From Kitagawia praeruptora (lineage: Eukaryota; Streptophyta; Magnoliopsida; Apiales; Apiaceae): a stretch of DNA of 64,000 nucleotides. The position numbers were made by a program, and so were the translations under genes. Below, piece after piece: positions 33,423-45,744 of the stretch. Below the pieces are notes generated by a model. It was not told the origin of the DNA, did not search any database, and was given only the letters and a program-made list of their open reading frames with translations. The first letter of the stretch is position 1, and the number at the start of each line of letters is the position of its first letter. The stretch lies in NCBI GenBank assembly GCA_037693485.1, contig CM075350.1, positions 129,330,001 through 129,394,000 on the forward strand, written 5' to 3'.

Positions 33423-35024
33423 TGTAATATCCCGTAATTTTTAGAATAATAATAATAATAAAGAATAAGAGAATAAAAGGGATTAAAATTAGATAATAAA
33501 TAGGATTTAAAATTGGATTTGAATAATGGGTTTAAAACATGGATCAGATTTGATTACGGATAACTAGTAGGTCTGGAATTAGGGTTGTAAGACATTATAA
33601 ATACATCATATTCTCCTTCTCCATCTTTATTATCAAAAATTCGTAGGGCTTTTTACACACAATTCAGCAATCTTGTAAAATTCGTAGAAAATTCATCGTA
33701 AGTCAGAATTCGTTGATTCTGGACTTTTCGGAAAGGTCTTTTCGTGATCTACAACTTGCGTTCTTTGAGTTTTTCAAGAAAACATCGTTTAGATGGTCAA
33801 AAAGGCTAAATACAGATCTGATCAGAATTGTAATCATGGAGTCTTTCAAGATTTTAGATGTCCTGCTTCTGATGGGTTGCTAAGGATCGTACATGTGTTC
33901 TTATGTGATTATGTGAATTCTTGATTTGCGTAATTAAGGTAAGTAACTATTCGTTGCTCCGTATGTATTAATTTGAAACCTGCTTTATATTATTTGATTA
34001 CATTATCTTGAATATTTGTGTAAGTAATTATTTGTTGCTCCGTATAGTTGTAAGTAACATTCTGTTGCTCTGAATTAATCTGAAGCGTGGTTTATGTTGT
34101 TTGATTACATGTTGTTAGATATTTGTTTTAGTTACGAAAATATGATATTGATATGTGATTGAAAAGATATGAACTTTGTCTTGATTCCCCAGTTTTAGTT
34201 GCGTATCGAATCATAGAATCCGGTCACTGGATAGTGTGACATATAGAATCATAGAACTAGTTTACGCACGTTCCGGAACACATAGATACCTTGTTGAGTA
34301 AGACTTAACGAGGGACGTAAATTGGCCCCCATCGAACCATCAAATTATAGAAGCCGTGTCACTGGTAAAGTGTGACCGTAATTTAGAACTGTGGGAATTA
34401 AAATAAGAATTTGATGTTAAGATTTGTTTGTTCGATTCAGAATTTAGATTATGTGAGTTATTGATAATCTGGTGTACATCGATTTGATATTTGTTATAGA
34501 ATGTATTGTGTGAATTTTTGTCATAATTGTTATCGAGTATGTTGTGTGAAACTGTGTGATAGATGTTATATGCTACATGTGAAAATCGTGTTTTTGAAAA
34601 ATATAAAAATATTATTTTGAGTCGTCAGACGATAGTTGCTTGCTGGGCTTCGTAGCTCATTCTTTTAATATTTCAGGTTCAATGTAAGATCGAGTGGGAT
34701 AGCATTGGAGTTCAAGGATCTTAGGTTCGGAGTAGATTGTCATTGTTAGCTGCGCTATTGTAATAAGTACTTTTGTAATTGACTTATGATTTAATAAATT
34801 GTATTTATTTCAGTTTTCGATTTAGAATTAATAGTCTGAAAAGTCGGGCTGTTAAAGTTGGTATCAGAGCCAGGTTGTCCTTCAGAGTGTATTAGGTATG
34901 GGACTAGTACATTCTCTAGGAAGCGATCCTTAGGACTACACTTTAGGAATAGATGTATCACGAACTTTTTAAAGTTTAGGACTGTTGTGAATTTGAGGGC
35001 CAAATTTTTTTAAGGAGGGTAGTA
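33423..35024 (+). repeat. LTR-array unit 3
   Basis: 1,602 bases; PBS at 34859. Differs from units 2 and 4 at only a few positions. Confidence 0.9.
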
Positions 35025-36626
35025 TGTAATATCCCGTAATTTTTAGAATAATAATAATAATAAAGAATAAGAGAATAAAAGGGATTAAAATTAGATAATA
35101 AATAGGATTTAAAATTGGATTTGAATAATGGGTTTAAAACATGGATCAGATTTGATTACGGATAACTAGTAGGTCTGGAATTAGGGTTGTAAGACATTAT
35201 AAATACATCATATTCTCCTTCTCCATCTTTATTATCAAAAATTCGTAGGGCTTTTTACACACAATTCAGCAATCTTGTAAAATTCGTAGAAAATTCATCG
35301 TAAGTCAGAATTCGTTGATTCTGGACTTTTCGGAAAGGTCTTTTCGTGATCTACAACTTGCGTTCTTTGAGTTTTTCAAGAAAACATCGTTTAGATGGTC
35401 AAAAAGGCTAAATACAGATCTGATCAGAATTGTAATCATGGAGTCTTTCAAGATTTTAGATGTCCTGCTTCTGATGGGTTGCTAAGGATCGTACATGTGT
35501 TCTTATGTGATTATGTGAATTCTTGATTTGCGTAATTAAGGTAAGTAACTATTCGTTGCTCCGTATGTATTAATTTGAAACCTGCTTTATATGATTTGAT
35601 TACATTATCTTGAATATTTGTGTAAGTAATTATTTGTTGCTCCGTATAGTTGTAAGTAACATTCTGTTGCTCTGAATTAATCTGAAGCGTGGTTTATGTT
35701 GTTTGATTACATGTTGTTAGATATTTGTTTTAGTTACGAAAATATGATATTGATATGTGATTGAAAAGATATGAACTTTGTCTTGATTCCCCAGTTTTAG
35801 TTGCGTATCGAATCATAGAATCCGGTCACTGGATAGTGTGACATATAGAATCATAGAACTAGTTTACGCACGTTCCGGAACACATAGATACCTTGTTGAG
35901 TAAGACTTAACGAGGGACGTAAATTGGCCCCCATCGAACCATCAAATTATAGAAGCCGTGTCACTGGTATAGTGTGACCGTAATTTAGAACTGTGGGAAT
36001 TAAAATAAGAATTTGATGTTAAGATTTGTTTGTTCGATTCAGAATTTAGATTATGTGAGTTATTGATAATCTGGTGTACATCGATTTGATATTTGTTATA
36101 GAATGTATTGTGTGAATTTTTGTCATAATTGTTATCGAGTATGTTGTGTGAAACTGTGTGATAGATGTTATATGCTACATGTGAAAATCGTGTTTTTGAA
36201 AAATATAAAAATATTATTTTGAGTCGTCAGACGATAGTTGCTTGCTGGGCTTCGTAGCTCATTCTTTTAATATTTCAGGTTCAATGTAAGATCGAGTGGG
36301 ATAGCATTGGAGTTCAAGGATCTTAGGTTCGGAGTAGATTGTCATTGTTAGCTGCGCTATTGTAATAAGTACTTTTGTAATTGACTTATGATTTAATAAA
36401 TTGTATTTATTTCAGTTTTCGATTTAGAATTAATAGTCTGAAAAGTCGGGCTGTTAAAGTTGGTATCAGAGCCAGGTTGTCCTTCGGAGTGTATTAGGTA
36501 TGGGACTAGTACATTCTCTAGGAAGCGATCCTTAGGACTACACTTTAGGAATAAATGTATCACGAACTTTTTAAAGTTTAGGACTGTTGTGAATTTGGGG
36601 GCCAAATTTTTTTAAGGAGGGTAGTA
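35025..36626 (+). repeat. LTR-array unit 4
   Basis: 1,602 bases; PBS at 36461. Member of the 2-4 subgroup; a private change is TATATGATTTG near 35590. Confidence 0.9.
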
Positions 36627-38199
36627 TGTAATATCCCGTAATTTTTAGAATAATAATAATAATAAAGAATAAGAGAATAAAAGGGATTAAAATTAGATAA
36701 TAAATAGGATTTAAAATTGGATTTGAATAATGAGTTTAAAACATGGATCAGATTTGATTACGGATAACTAGTAGGTCTGGAATTAGGGTTGTAAGACATT
36801 ATAAATACATCATATTCTCCTTCTCCATCTTTATTATCAAAAATTCGTAGGGCTTTTTACACACAATTCAGAAATCTTGTAAAATTCGTAGAAAATTCAT
36901 CGTAAGTCAGAATTCGTTGATTCTGAACTTTTAGGAAAGGTCTTTTCGTGCTCTACAACTTTCGTTCTTTGAGTTTTTCATGAAAACATCGTTTAGATGG
37001 TCAAAAAGGCTAAATACAGATCTGATCAGAATTGTAATCATGGAGTCTTTCAAGATTTTAGATGTCCTGCATCTGATGGGTTGCTAAGGATCGTACATGT
37101 GTTCTTATGTGATTATGTGAATTCTTGATTTGCGTAATTGAGGTAAGTAACTATTCGTTGCTCCGTATGTATTAATTTGAAACCTGCTTTATATTATTTG
37201 ATTACATTATCTTGAATATTTGTGTAAGTAATTATCTGTTGCTCCGTATAGTTGTAAGTAACTTTCTGTTGCTCTGAATTAATCTGAAGCGTGGTTTATG
37301 TTGTTTGATTACATGTTGTTAGATATTTGTTTTAGTTACGAAAATATGATATTGTGTTGGGATTGAAAAGATATGAACTTTGTCTTGATTCCCCAGTTTT
37401 AGTTGCGTATCGAATCATAGAATCCGGTCACTGGATAGTGTGACATATAGAATCATAGAACTAGTTTACGCACGTTCCGGAACACATAGATACCTTGTTG
37501 AGTAAGACTTAACGAGGGACGTAAATTGGCCCCCATCGAACCATCGAATTATAGAAGCCGTGTCACTGGCATAGTGTGACCGTAATTTAGAACTGTGGGA
37601 ATTAAAATAAGAATTTGATGTTAAGATTTGTTTGTTCGATTCAGAATTTAGATTATGTGAGTTATTCATAATCTGGTGTACATCGATTTGATATTTGTTA
37701 TAGAATGTATTGTGTGAATTTTTGTCATAATTGTTATCGAGTATGTGCTACATGTGAAAATCGTGTTTTTGAAAAATATAAAAATATTATTTTGAGTCGT
37801 CAGACGATAGTTGCTTGCTGGGCTTCGTAGCTCATTCTTTTGATATTTCGGGTTCAATGTAAGATCGAGTGGGATAGCATTGGAGTTCAAGGATCTTAGG
37901 TTCGGAGTAGATTGTCATTGTTAGCTGCGCTATTGTAATAAGTACTTTTGTAATTGACTTATGATTTAATAAATTGTATTTATTTCAGTTTTCGATTTAG
38001 AATTAATAGTCTGAAAAGTCGGGCTGTTAAAGTTGGTATCAGAGCCAGGTTGTCCTTCGGAGTGTATTAGGTATGGGACTAGTACATTCTCTAGGAAGCG
38101 ATCCTTAGGACTACACTTTAGGAATAGATGTATCAGGAACTTTTTAAAGTTTAGGATTGTTGTGAATTTGGGGGCCAAATTTTTTTAAGGAGGGTAGTA
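36627..38199 (+). repeat. LTR-array unit 5, with 29-base deletion
   Basis: 1,573 bases; PBS at 38034. It lacks about 29 bases at 37746, where the other units read TTGTGTGAAACTGTGTGATA. First unit with the TTGTGTTGGGATTG variant that marks units 5-8. Confidence 0.9.
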
Positions 38200-39795
38200 T
38201 GTAATATCCCGTAATTTTTAGAATAATAATAATAATAAAGAATAAGAGAATAAAAAGGATTAAAATTAGATAATAAATAGGATTTAAAATTGGATTTGAA
38301 TAATGGGCTTAAAACATGGATCAGATTTGATTACGGATAACTAGTAGGTCTGGAATTAGGGTTGTAAGACATTATAAATACATCATATTCTCCTTCTCCA
38401 TCTTTATTATCAAAATTCGTAGGGCTTTTTACACACAATTCAGCAATCTTGTAAAATTCGTAGAAAATTCATCGTAAGTCAGAATTCGTTGATTATGGAC
38501 TTTTCGGAAAGGTCTTTTCGTGATCTACAACTTTCGTTCTTTGAGTTTTTCAAGAAAACATCGTTTAGATGGTCAAAAAGGCTAAATACAGATCTGATCA
38601 GAATTGTAATCATGGAGTCTTTCAAGATTTTAGATGTCCTGCTTCTGATGGGTTGCTAAGGATCGTACATGTGTTCTGATTATGTGAATTCTTGATTTGC
38701 GTAATTGAGGTAAGTAACTATTCGTTGCTCCGTATGTATTAATTTGAAACCTGCTTTATATTATTTGATTACATTATCTTGAATATTTGTGTAAGTAATT
38801 ATCTGTTGCTCCGTATAGTTGTAAGTAACTTTCTGTTGCTCTGAATTAATCTGAAGCATGGTTTATGTTGTTTGATTACATGTTGTTAGATATTTGTTTT
38901 AGTTACGAAAATATGATATTGTGTTGGGATTTATAAGATATGAACTTTGTCTTGATTCCCCAGTTTTAGTTGCGTATCGAATCATAGAATCCGGTCACTG
39001 GATAGTGTGACATATAGAATCATAGAACTAGTTTACGCACGTTCCGGAACACATAGATACCTTGTTGAGTAAGACTTAACGAGGGACGTAAATTGGCCCC
39101 CATCGAACCATCAAATTATAGAAGTCGTGTCACTGGTATAGTGTGACCGTAATTTAGAACTGTGGGAATTAAAATAAGAATTTGATGTTAAGATTTGTTT
39201 GTTCGATTCAGAATTTAGATTATGTGAGTTATTGATAATCTGGTGTACATCGATTTGATATTTGTTATAGAATGTATTGTGTGAATTTTTGTCATAATTG
39301 TTATCGAGTATGTTGTGTGAAACTGTGTGATAGATGTTATATGCTACATGTGAAAATCGTGTTTTTGAAAAATATAAAAATATTATTTTGAGTCGTCAGA
39401 CGATAGTTGCTTGCTGGGCTTCGTAGCTCATTCTTTTAATATTTCAGGTTCAATGTAAGATCGAGTGGGATAGCATTGGAGTTCAAGGATCTTAGGTTCG
39501 GAGTAGATTGTCATTGTTAGCTGCGCTATTGTAATAAGTACTTTTGTAATTGACTTATGATTTAATAAATTGTATTTATTTCAGTTTTCGATTTTAAATT
39601 AATAGTCTGAAAAGTCGGGCTATTAAAGTTGGTATCAGAGCCAGGTTATCCTTCGGAGTGTATTAGGTATGGGACTAGTACATTCTCTAGGAAGCGATCC
39701 TTAGGACTACACTTTAGGAATAGATGCATCACGAACTTTTTAAAGTTTAGGATTGTTGTGAATTTGGGGGCCAAATTTTTTTAAGGAGGGTAGTA
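38200..39795 (+). repeat. LTR-array unit 6
   Basis: 1,596 bases; PBS at 39630. Carries GGGCTATTAAA at the LTR end and the unique TTGGGATTTATAAG form, also seen at the copia 3 junction. Confidence 0.9.
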
Positions 39796-41396
39796 TGTAA
39801 TATCCCGTAATTTTTAGAATAATAATAATAATAAAGAATAAGAGAATAAAAAGGATTAAAATTAGATAATAAATAGGATTTAAAATTGGATTTGAATAAT
39901 GGGCTTAAAACATGGATCAGATTTGATTACGGATAACTAGTAGGTCTGGAATTAGGGTTGTAAGACATTATAAATACATCATATTCTCCTTCTCCATCTT
40001 TATTATCAAAAATTCGTAGGGCTTTTTACACACAATTCAGCAATCTTGTAAAATTCGTAGAAAATTCATCGTAAGTCAGAATTCGTTGATTCTGAACTTT
40101 TAGGAAAGGTCTTTTCGTGCTCTACAACTTTCGTTCTTTGAGTTTTTCATGAAAACATCGTTTAGATGGTCAAAAAGTCTAAATACAGATCTGATCAGAA
40201 TTGTAATCATGAAGTCTTTCAAGATTTTAGATTTCTGCTTCTGATGGGTTGCTAAGGATCGTACATGTGTTCTTATGTGATTATGTGAATTCTTGATTTG
40301 CGTAATTGAGGTAAATAACTATTCGTTGCTCCGTATGTATTAATTTGAAACCTGCTTTATATTATTTGATTACATTATCTTGAATATTTGTGTAAGTAAT
40401 TATCTGTTGCTCCGTATAGTTGTAAGTAACTTTCTGTTGCTCTGAATTAATCTGAAGCGTGGTTTATGTTGTTTGATTACATGTTGTTAGATATTTGTTT
40501 TAGTTACGAAAATATGATATTGTGTTGGGATTGAAAAGATATGAACTTTGTCTTGATTCCCCAGTTTTAGTTGCGTATCGAATCATAGAATCCGGTCACT
40601 GGATAGTGTGACATATAGAATCATAGAACTAGTTTACGCACGTTCCGGAACACATAGATACCTTGTTGAGTAAGACTTAACGAGGGACGTAAATTGGCCC
40701 CCATCGAACCATCGAATTATAGAAGCCGTGTCACTGGCACAGTGTGACCGTAATTTAGAACTGTGGGAATTAAAATAAAAATTTGATGTTAAGATTTGTA
40801 TGTTCGATTCAGAATTTAGATTATGTGAGTTATTGATAATCTGGTGTACATCGATTTGATATTTGTTATAGAATGTATTGTGTGAATTTTTGTCATAATT
40901 GTTATCGAGTATGTTGTGTGAAACTGTGTGATAGATGTTATGTGCTACATGTGAAAATCGTGTTTTTGAAAAATATAAAAATATTATTTTGAGTCGTCAG
41001 ACGATAGTTGCTTGCTGGGCTTCGTAGCTCATTCTTTTAATATTTCAGGTTCAATGTAAGATCGAGTGGGATAGCATTGGAGTTCAAGGATCTTAGGTTC
41101 GGAGTAGATTGTCATTGTTAGCTGCGCTATTGTAATAAGTACTTTTGTAATTGACTTATGATTTAATAAATTGTATTTATTTCAGTTTTCGATTTAGAAT
41201 TAATAGTCTGAAAAGTCGGGCTGTTAAAGTTGGTATCAGAGCCAGGTTGTCCTTCAGAGTGTATTAGGTATGGGACTAGTACATTCTCTAGGAAGCGATC
41301 CTTAGGACTACACTTTAGGAATAGATGTATCACGAACTTTTTAAAGTTTAGGACTGTTGTGAATTTGAGGGCCAAATTTTTTTAAGGAGGGTAGTA
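39796..41396 (+). repeat. LTR-array unit 7
   Basis: 1,601 bases; PBS at 41231. Shares the CTGAACTTTTAGGAAAGG block with units 5 and 8. Confidence 0.9.
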
Positions 41397-42134
41397 TGTA
41401 ATATCCCGTAATTTTTAGAATAATAATAATAATAAAGAATAAGAGAATAAAAGGGATTAAAATTAGATAATAAATAGGATTTAAAATTGGATTTGAATAA
41501 TGGGCTTAAAACATGGATCAGATTTGATTACGGATAACTAGTAGGTCTGGAATTAGGGTTGTAAGACATTATAAATACATCATATTCTCCTTCTCCATCT
41601 TTATTATCAAAATTCGTAGGGCTTTTTACACACAATTCAGCAATCTTGTAAAATTCGTAGAAAATTCATCGTAAGTCAGAATTCGTTGATTCTGAACTTT
41701 TAGGAAAGGTCTTTTCGTGCTCTACAACTTTCGTTCATTGAGTTTTTCAAGAAAACATCGTTTAGATGGTAAAAAAGGCTAAATACAGATCTGATCAGAA
41801 TTGTAATCATGGAGTCTTTCAAGATTTTAGATTTCTGCTTCTGATGGGTTGCTAAGGATCGTACATGTGTTCTTATGTGATTATGTGAATTCTTGATTTG
41901 CGTAATTGAGGTAAGTAACTATTCGTTGCTCCGTATATATTAATTTGAAACCTGCTTTATATTATTTGATTACATTATCTTGAATATTTGTGTAAGTAAT
42001 TATCTGTTGCTCCGTATAGTTGTAAATAACTTTCTGTTGCTCTGAATTAATCTGAAGCGTGGTTTATGTTGTTTGATTACATGTTGTTAGATATTTGTTT
42101 TAGTTACGAAAATATGATATTGTGTTGGGATTTA
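41397..42134 (+). repeat. LTR-array unit 8, truncated by copia 3
   Basis: About the first 730 bases of a unit. Array similarity extends to about 42134, where copia 3 begins or has just begun. Confidence 0.88.
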
Positions 42135-43202
42135 TGGGTGATAGATCAGACAACTTAACTAGATTCATTGGTATACTTAGTTTTACTAAGTAGAATATAC
42201 TGTCATAGCCAGAACTGTATTCTTGTAATTAAATAAATACTGTCATGTAATAATTGTAATTCTTGGAAGAAGTTCGATTATGTTCAAGCCTCAAGAAATA
42301 CATAAGTTCGACAACAGGGATAAAAGTTACAGTCAAGCATTTGACAGTAAGGTTAGAAGGAAACAGCATGTTGCCTAGGTCGACAGCAAGTTTCATTGAT
42401 TCGACAGCAAGTTTCAACTTGACAGCAACATTGGCGGAGATTCTGATGACAACAACTTTCATATATAGTTTGCGACAGCAAGTTTGGAATTCTTGACAGC
42501 AACCTCTGCGGGAATTCATATTGTCAAACAAAGCACAATTCTTTGACAGCAAACTTTGCGGCAAACATACTGTCATACATAATCAACTTGATTTAGGAAT
42601 TTTCTAAGTCAAATTAAGCGACAGAGTACATGTTCAAAAGAAGCAGGCGTGCTGCAACATTCAAACTTTACAGCAAGCTTGAAAGTCTATAACAGAAGCT
42701 CGAGAGATCACATGGAGCAACCTGTAAAGTCTAGAGCAAGATAAATTTGATAACTGCTAGATCTGGGTGGCTCAAATGTGGAAAGTATCTAAAGTTACTT
42801 TGTATGTAATTATTAGATAATCATATGGGAATAAAACGTGTAAAGAGCTGCAAAAGGAATATGACAGCAACTCAACAACCCATGTTGATAGTGATAGTAT
42901 AGTAGAAAAAGATCCAACTACCACTCTATAAATAGAACACTCTATTGCATGATAGAGCGTATCTAAACCACTGTAATCTCTAGAGAATTCGAAGCTTGAG
43001 AATTATTTTGTTCTCAAGGTTGTAGCAAAACTTTGCAAAATAAATAAAACATTTATTTTGTGAAACATCTAGTTAGATATTACTTGTGATTGTATTTCTT
43101 CTACTAGTAAATTACAAACTCTATTTAAGTTGTTGAAATAGTTTTTGAAATTTGTTAGTATTGCATTCAACCCCCCTTCTGCAATACATTCCGGGACCAA
43201 CA
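42123..43202 (+). repeat. 5' LTR of copia 3
   Basis: Ends GGGACCAACA at 43202, two bases before the PBS. The start is either TGTTGGGA at 42123, which gives a 6-bp inverted end TGTTGG/CCAACA, or TGGGTGAT at 42135, because array similarity runs to 42134. U3 carries about twelve GACAG/CTGTC motifs between 42200 and 42870, many as GACAGCAA, and a TATA box at 42924. Confidence 0.8.
42924..42933 (+). promoter_or_regulatory. TATA box of copia 3 LTR
   Basis: CTATAAATAG about 270 bases before the LTR end, just downstream of the GACAG motif cluster. Confidence 0.6.
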
Positions 43203-43204
43203 AC

Positions 43205-43216
43205 TGGTATCAGAGC
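43205..43216 (+). other. Primer-binding site of copia 3
   Basis: TGGTATCAGAGC, the standard initiator-methionine tRNA complement, two bases after the LTR. Confidence 0.9.
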
Positions 43217-43247
43217 AATCAGATTAATACACATATCTGAGATCCAA

Positions 43248-45732
43248 ATGGCAAGTATTCAAAGGTCAAGTAATATCAAGATTCCAGCTTTTGATAAAGA
43301 AAACTACAACATATGGAAAAAGAAGATTATGTTATTTATCAAAGCTCAGAATCCATTATTCCTAGGTATTCTGGAAAATGGCCCCTTCGTTCTTCAAAAG
43401 GAAATTCCATCTGCTACAGTTAATGATGTAGTAATCCCAGCTCATTGGGTTGCTAAGAAGCCTACTGAGTATAATGACTCAGAAAAAGAAAAGGTAGCAC
43501 TGGATGATCATCTACAACTCATTCTACTAGATGCACTTACCCTGGACAAAGCTATGAGTGGAAATATAATAGCATGCAACTCTGCCAGGGATATGTGGAA
43601 AAAGATAGAACTGTTATGTGAAGGAAGTGAAGAGGTCAGAGAAAATCAAAAACAAATACTGGTGTCACAATATGAAGCGTTTATGGGCAAGCATGGAGAA
43701 GAGTTAACTCACATGTTTGAAAGATTTAGGAAAGTGAAGAGGTCAGAGAAAATCAAAAACAAATACTGATGAACTTGAATATTATCAAAAGAGAGCCATA
43801 CAAAGTGGATCCAAGGGAATGATGGCAAACATGGCTGGTGCTCTAGTTGCTCAAGGACCATCATACTTTCAAACAAGTGAGCAAATTCAAAGTGCTCAAC
43901 AGCCTCAATTTTCATCTGTGAAAATTGAAGAGGTGGTTGAGGATGAAGAAAAGGTTGTTCTTCAACTGGAAGATGTTGAAGATGAAGAATTCTACACACT
44001 AGAAGAAATGGAGAAAATGGATAATCCAACTATGGCTTTTATGGTAAGGAAGTTCAAGAATATAAGGTTCAGGAGGAACAAGCCATACAAGCCTCAAGGT
44101 CAATTTAAAAAATATAACCAAGGAAGCTCATCAAAACCTGCTACTAGCACCAAGGGTGGATACAAAATAGGAATGGTGGATAGGTCAAAGTTTAGATGCT
44201 ACAACTGCAATGAACTTGGTCACTTTGCTACTGAATGCAAGAGACCAAAACAAATTCAAAGAATGGAGAGAGGAACTGGAAGTCAAATCAAGAAAGGACA
44301 AGGAAAAGCCTATTTGGCTGAAGGAAAATGCTGGGATGAATCTGATGATGAATAAGAAGAGGAATTCGTGAATCTAGCCTTGATGGCTAGAGAGGATGAA
44401 GAAGCATCAACCTCTTCAAGTCGGGTACCATCTCTAGTTTTACTAGATATGTCTTTAAATGACTATAAGCAAACCATTGAGGAAATGAGTACTGAAATGT
44501 TTAATATTCACACTAGTTTATCTGTTGCAAACGAAGAAATTGCTAGATTAACTAAGGAAAATGAAACACTCAAATCCAACAATGATGTATTGTTGCTTAA
44601 GACTAGTTCTATTGATTCTTTAGCTCAGGAAAACGAGAGATTAAAGAATGATTTAATCTGTGCTAAAGAGATAGAGGAATATCTAAGAAAAGAAATTTCT
44701 GAAAATGAATTTAAGCTTAAGGCATTTAGAAATTCCTCTAAAATAGTTCAAGAGTATCATGAGAAACATACTGAAGGTAAGAAGATAGGTATAGGCTATG
44801 ATTATGGTAGGAGACCTGGTAAAGAGGCTGTTATACAGAACAATAATGAAAACAATACTGTCAGACCTCACATCCTCAAAAATGTGAGCAAACCAATTTT
44901 CAAAAGTACAGAGTTTGAGGTTGATGAAACTTCCCTAATTATTAATCAAGAACTCTGTGATGAAGATGAGAGGGCTGACAGTGTATCTAAAAAAGAGAAA
45001 GATTCTGTCAAAATTTCCATGATAGAAACTTTATCAAACAGCCCGACCAAGTGTTCAAAAGATACTGTCACAAAGGATGAGACAGTAACTTTCAAAGATA
45101 CTGTCAAGAAGGCACCCAAGACAGTAACTTTCAAACCTACTGTCAAGACAGCAAGTACAAAAGGTGTTGTCAAAAATAGCTCGACAGTACCATCTGAACA
45201 TACTGTCAAGACAATTGTCTCCAAGTCTAAGAACAGAAATGGGAAGCTAGGCATTGATAAAAAGAATAATTATGCGTATGTTAAGCAGGCACCCAGGAAA
45301 CTTTGCAATAACTGTGGCTCCTCACATCAATTAACTTATGTTTGTAAGAAATCAACTAGTAGCATACCTAATGCAACAGAGTTGAAAGGGAACTTACATA
45401 GAACCCCCGTTATGCAAAGAACAATGGTTGTCTGTAATAACATTGACTGTATGCCATGCAAAATTACTGCCATGAGTACATGCTATAATCTACAAATTTC
45501 ATCTACTGAAATATGTTCTTATAAGCAAACTGCAAAGACTTCTGAATCCACTAAAAATATTGAAAAGCCTGTTCTCACTAAGAAAAAGACTAAGCCTAAT
45601 TCTAAAACTAAGTGGGTAATAAAAGAAGTCAAGGAACCATCTTCTGATGATATTGTTTCAAACATTGATAAAATTTCTGATGATACTGAGTCTGCAGGAC
45701 CCAACAAGACTTGGGTACCAAATGCAAATTAA
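43248..45732 (+). pseudogene. Gag of copia 3, broken
   Basis: Starts at ATG 43248 (MASIQRSSNIKIPAFDKENY), a copia gag N-terminus. At about 43733 a 36-base segment repeats 43626-43661 out of frame and leads to a stop at 43767; part of the capsid is missing there. A second frame (43790 on) holds the CCHC knuckle CYNCNELGHFATEC (about 44197-44238). TAA at 44353 interrupts it. The same frame continues to 45732 with a coiled-coil segment (about 44480-44720), a TV-rich linker (44950-45220), a second Cys/His motif CNNCGSSHQLTYVC and a lysine-rich end. The linker codons are made of ACTGTC and GACAGT motifs. The long C-terminal extension fits SIRE-type gag. Confidence 0.87.
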
Positions 45733-45744
45733 ACTCTATTTGTT

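Larger units (their letters stand above)
30226..42134 (+). repeat. Tandem array of LTR-plus-mini-internal units (about 1.6 kb x 7.5)
   Basis: Seven complete units and one truncated unit follow one another head to tail, each starting TGTAATATCCCG (30226, 31822, 33423, 35025, 36627, 38200, 39796, 41397). Within a unit an LTR of about 1,428 bases ends CGGGCTGTTAAA. After two bases comes TGGTATCAGAGCC (a PBS), then about 155 bases ending in an A/G-rich PPT-like AAGGAGGGTAGTA, then the next LTR. So the array reads LTR-int-LTR-int-LTR. No unit codes for retroelement proteins. Unit lengths are 1596, 1601, 1602, 1602, 1573, 1596 and 1601. Possible origin: repeated unequal recombination between LTRs of a deleted gypsy-type element. 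The left flank is CAAAG; the right end is hidden by copia 3. Confidence 0.92.

Noticed and set aside
30226..42134. CRISPR-like or ordinary centromeric satellite array
   Set aside because: Units of 1.6 kb with LTR, PBS and PPT in a plant context do not fit CRISPR, and the length and origin differ from the usual 150-180-base centromeric monomers.
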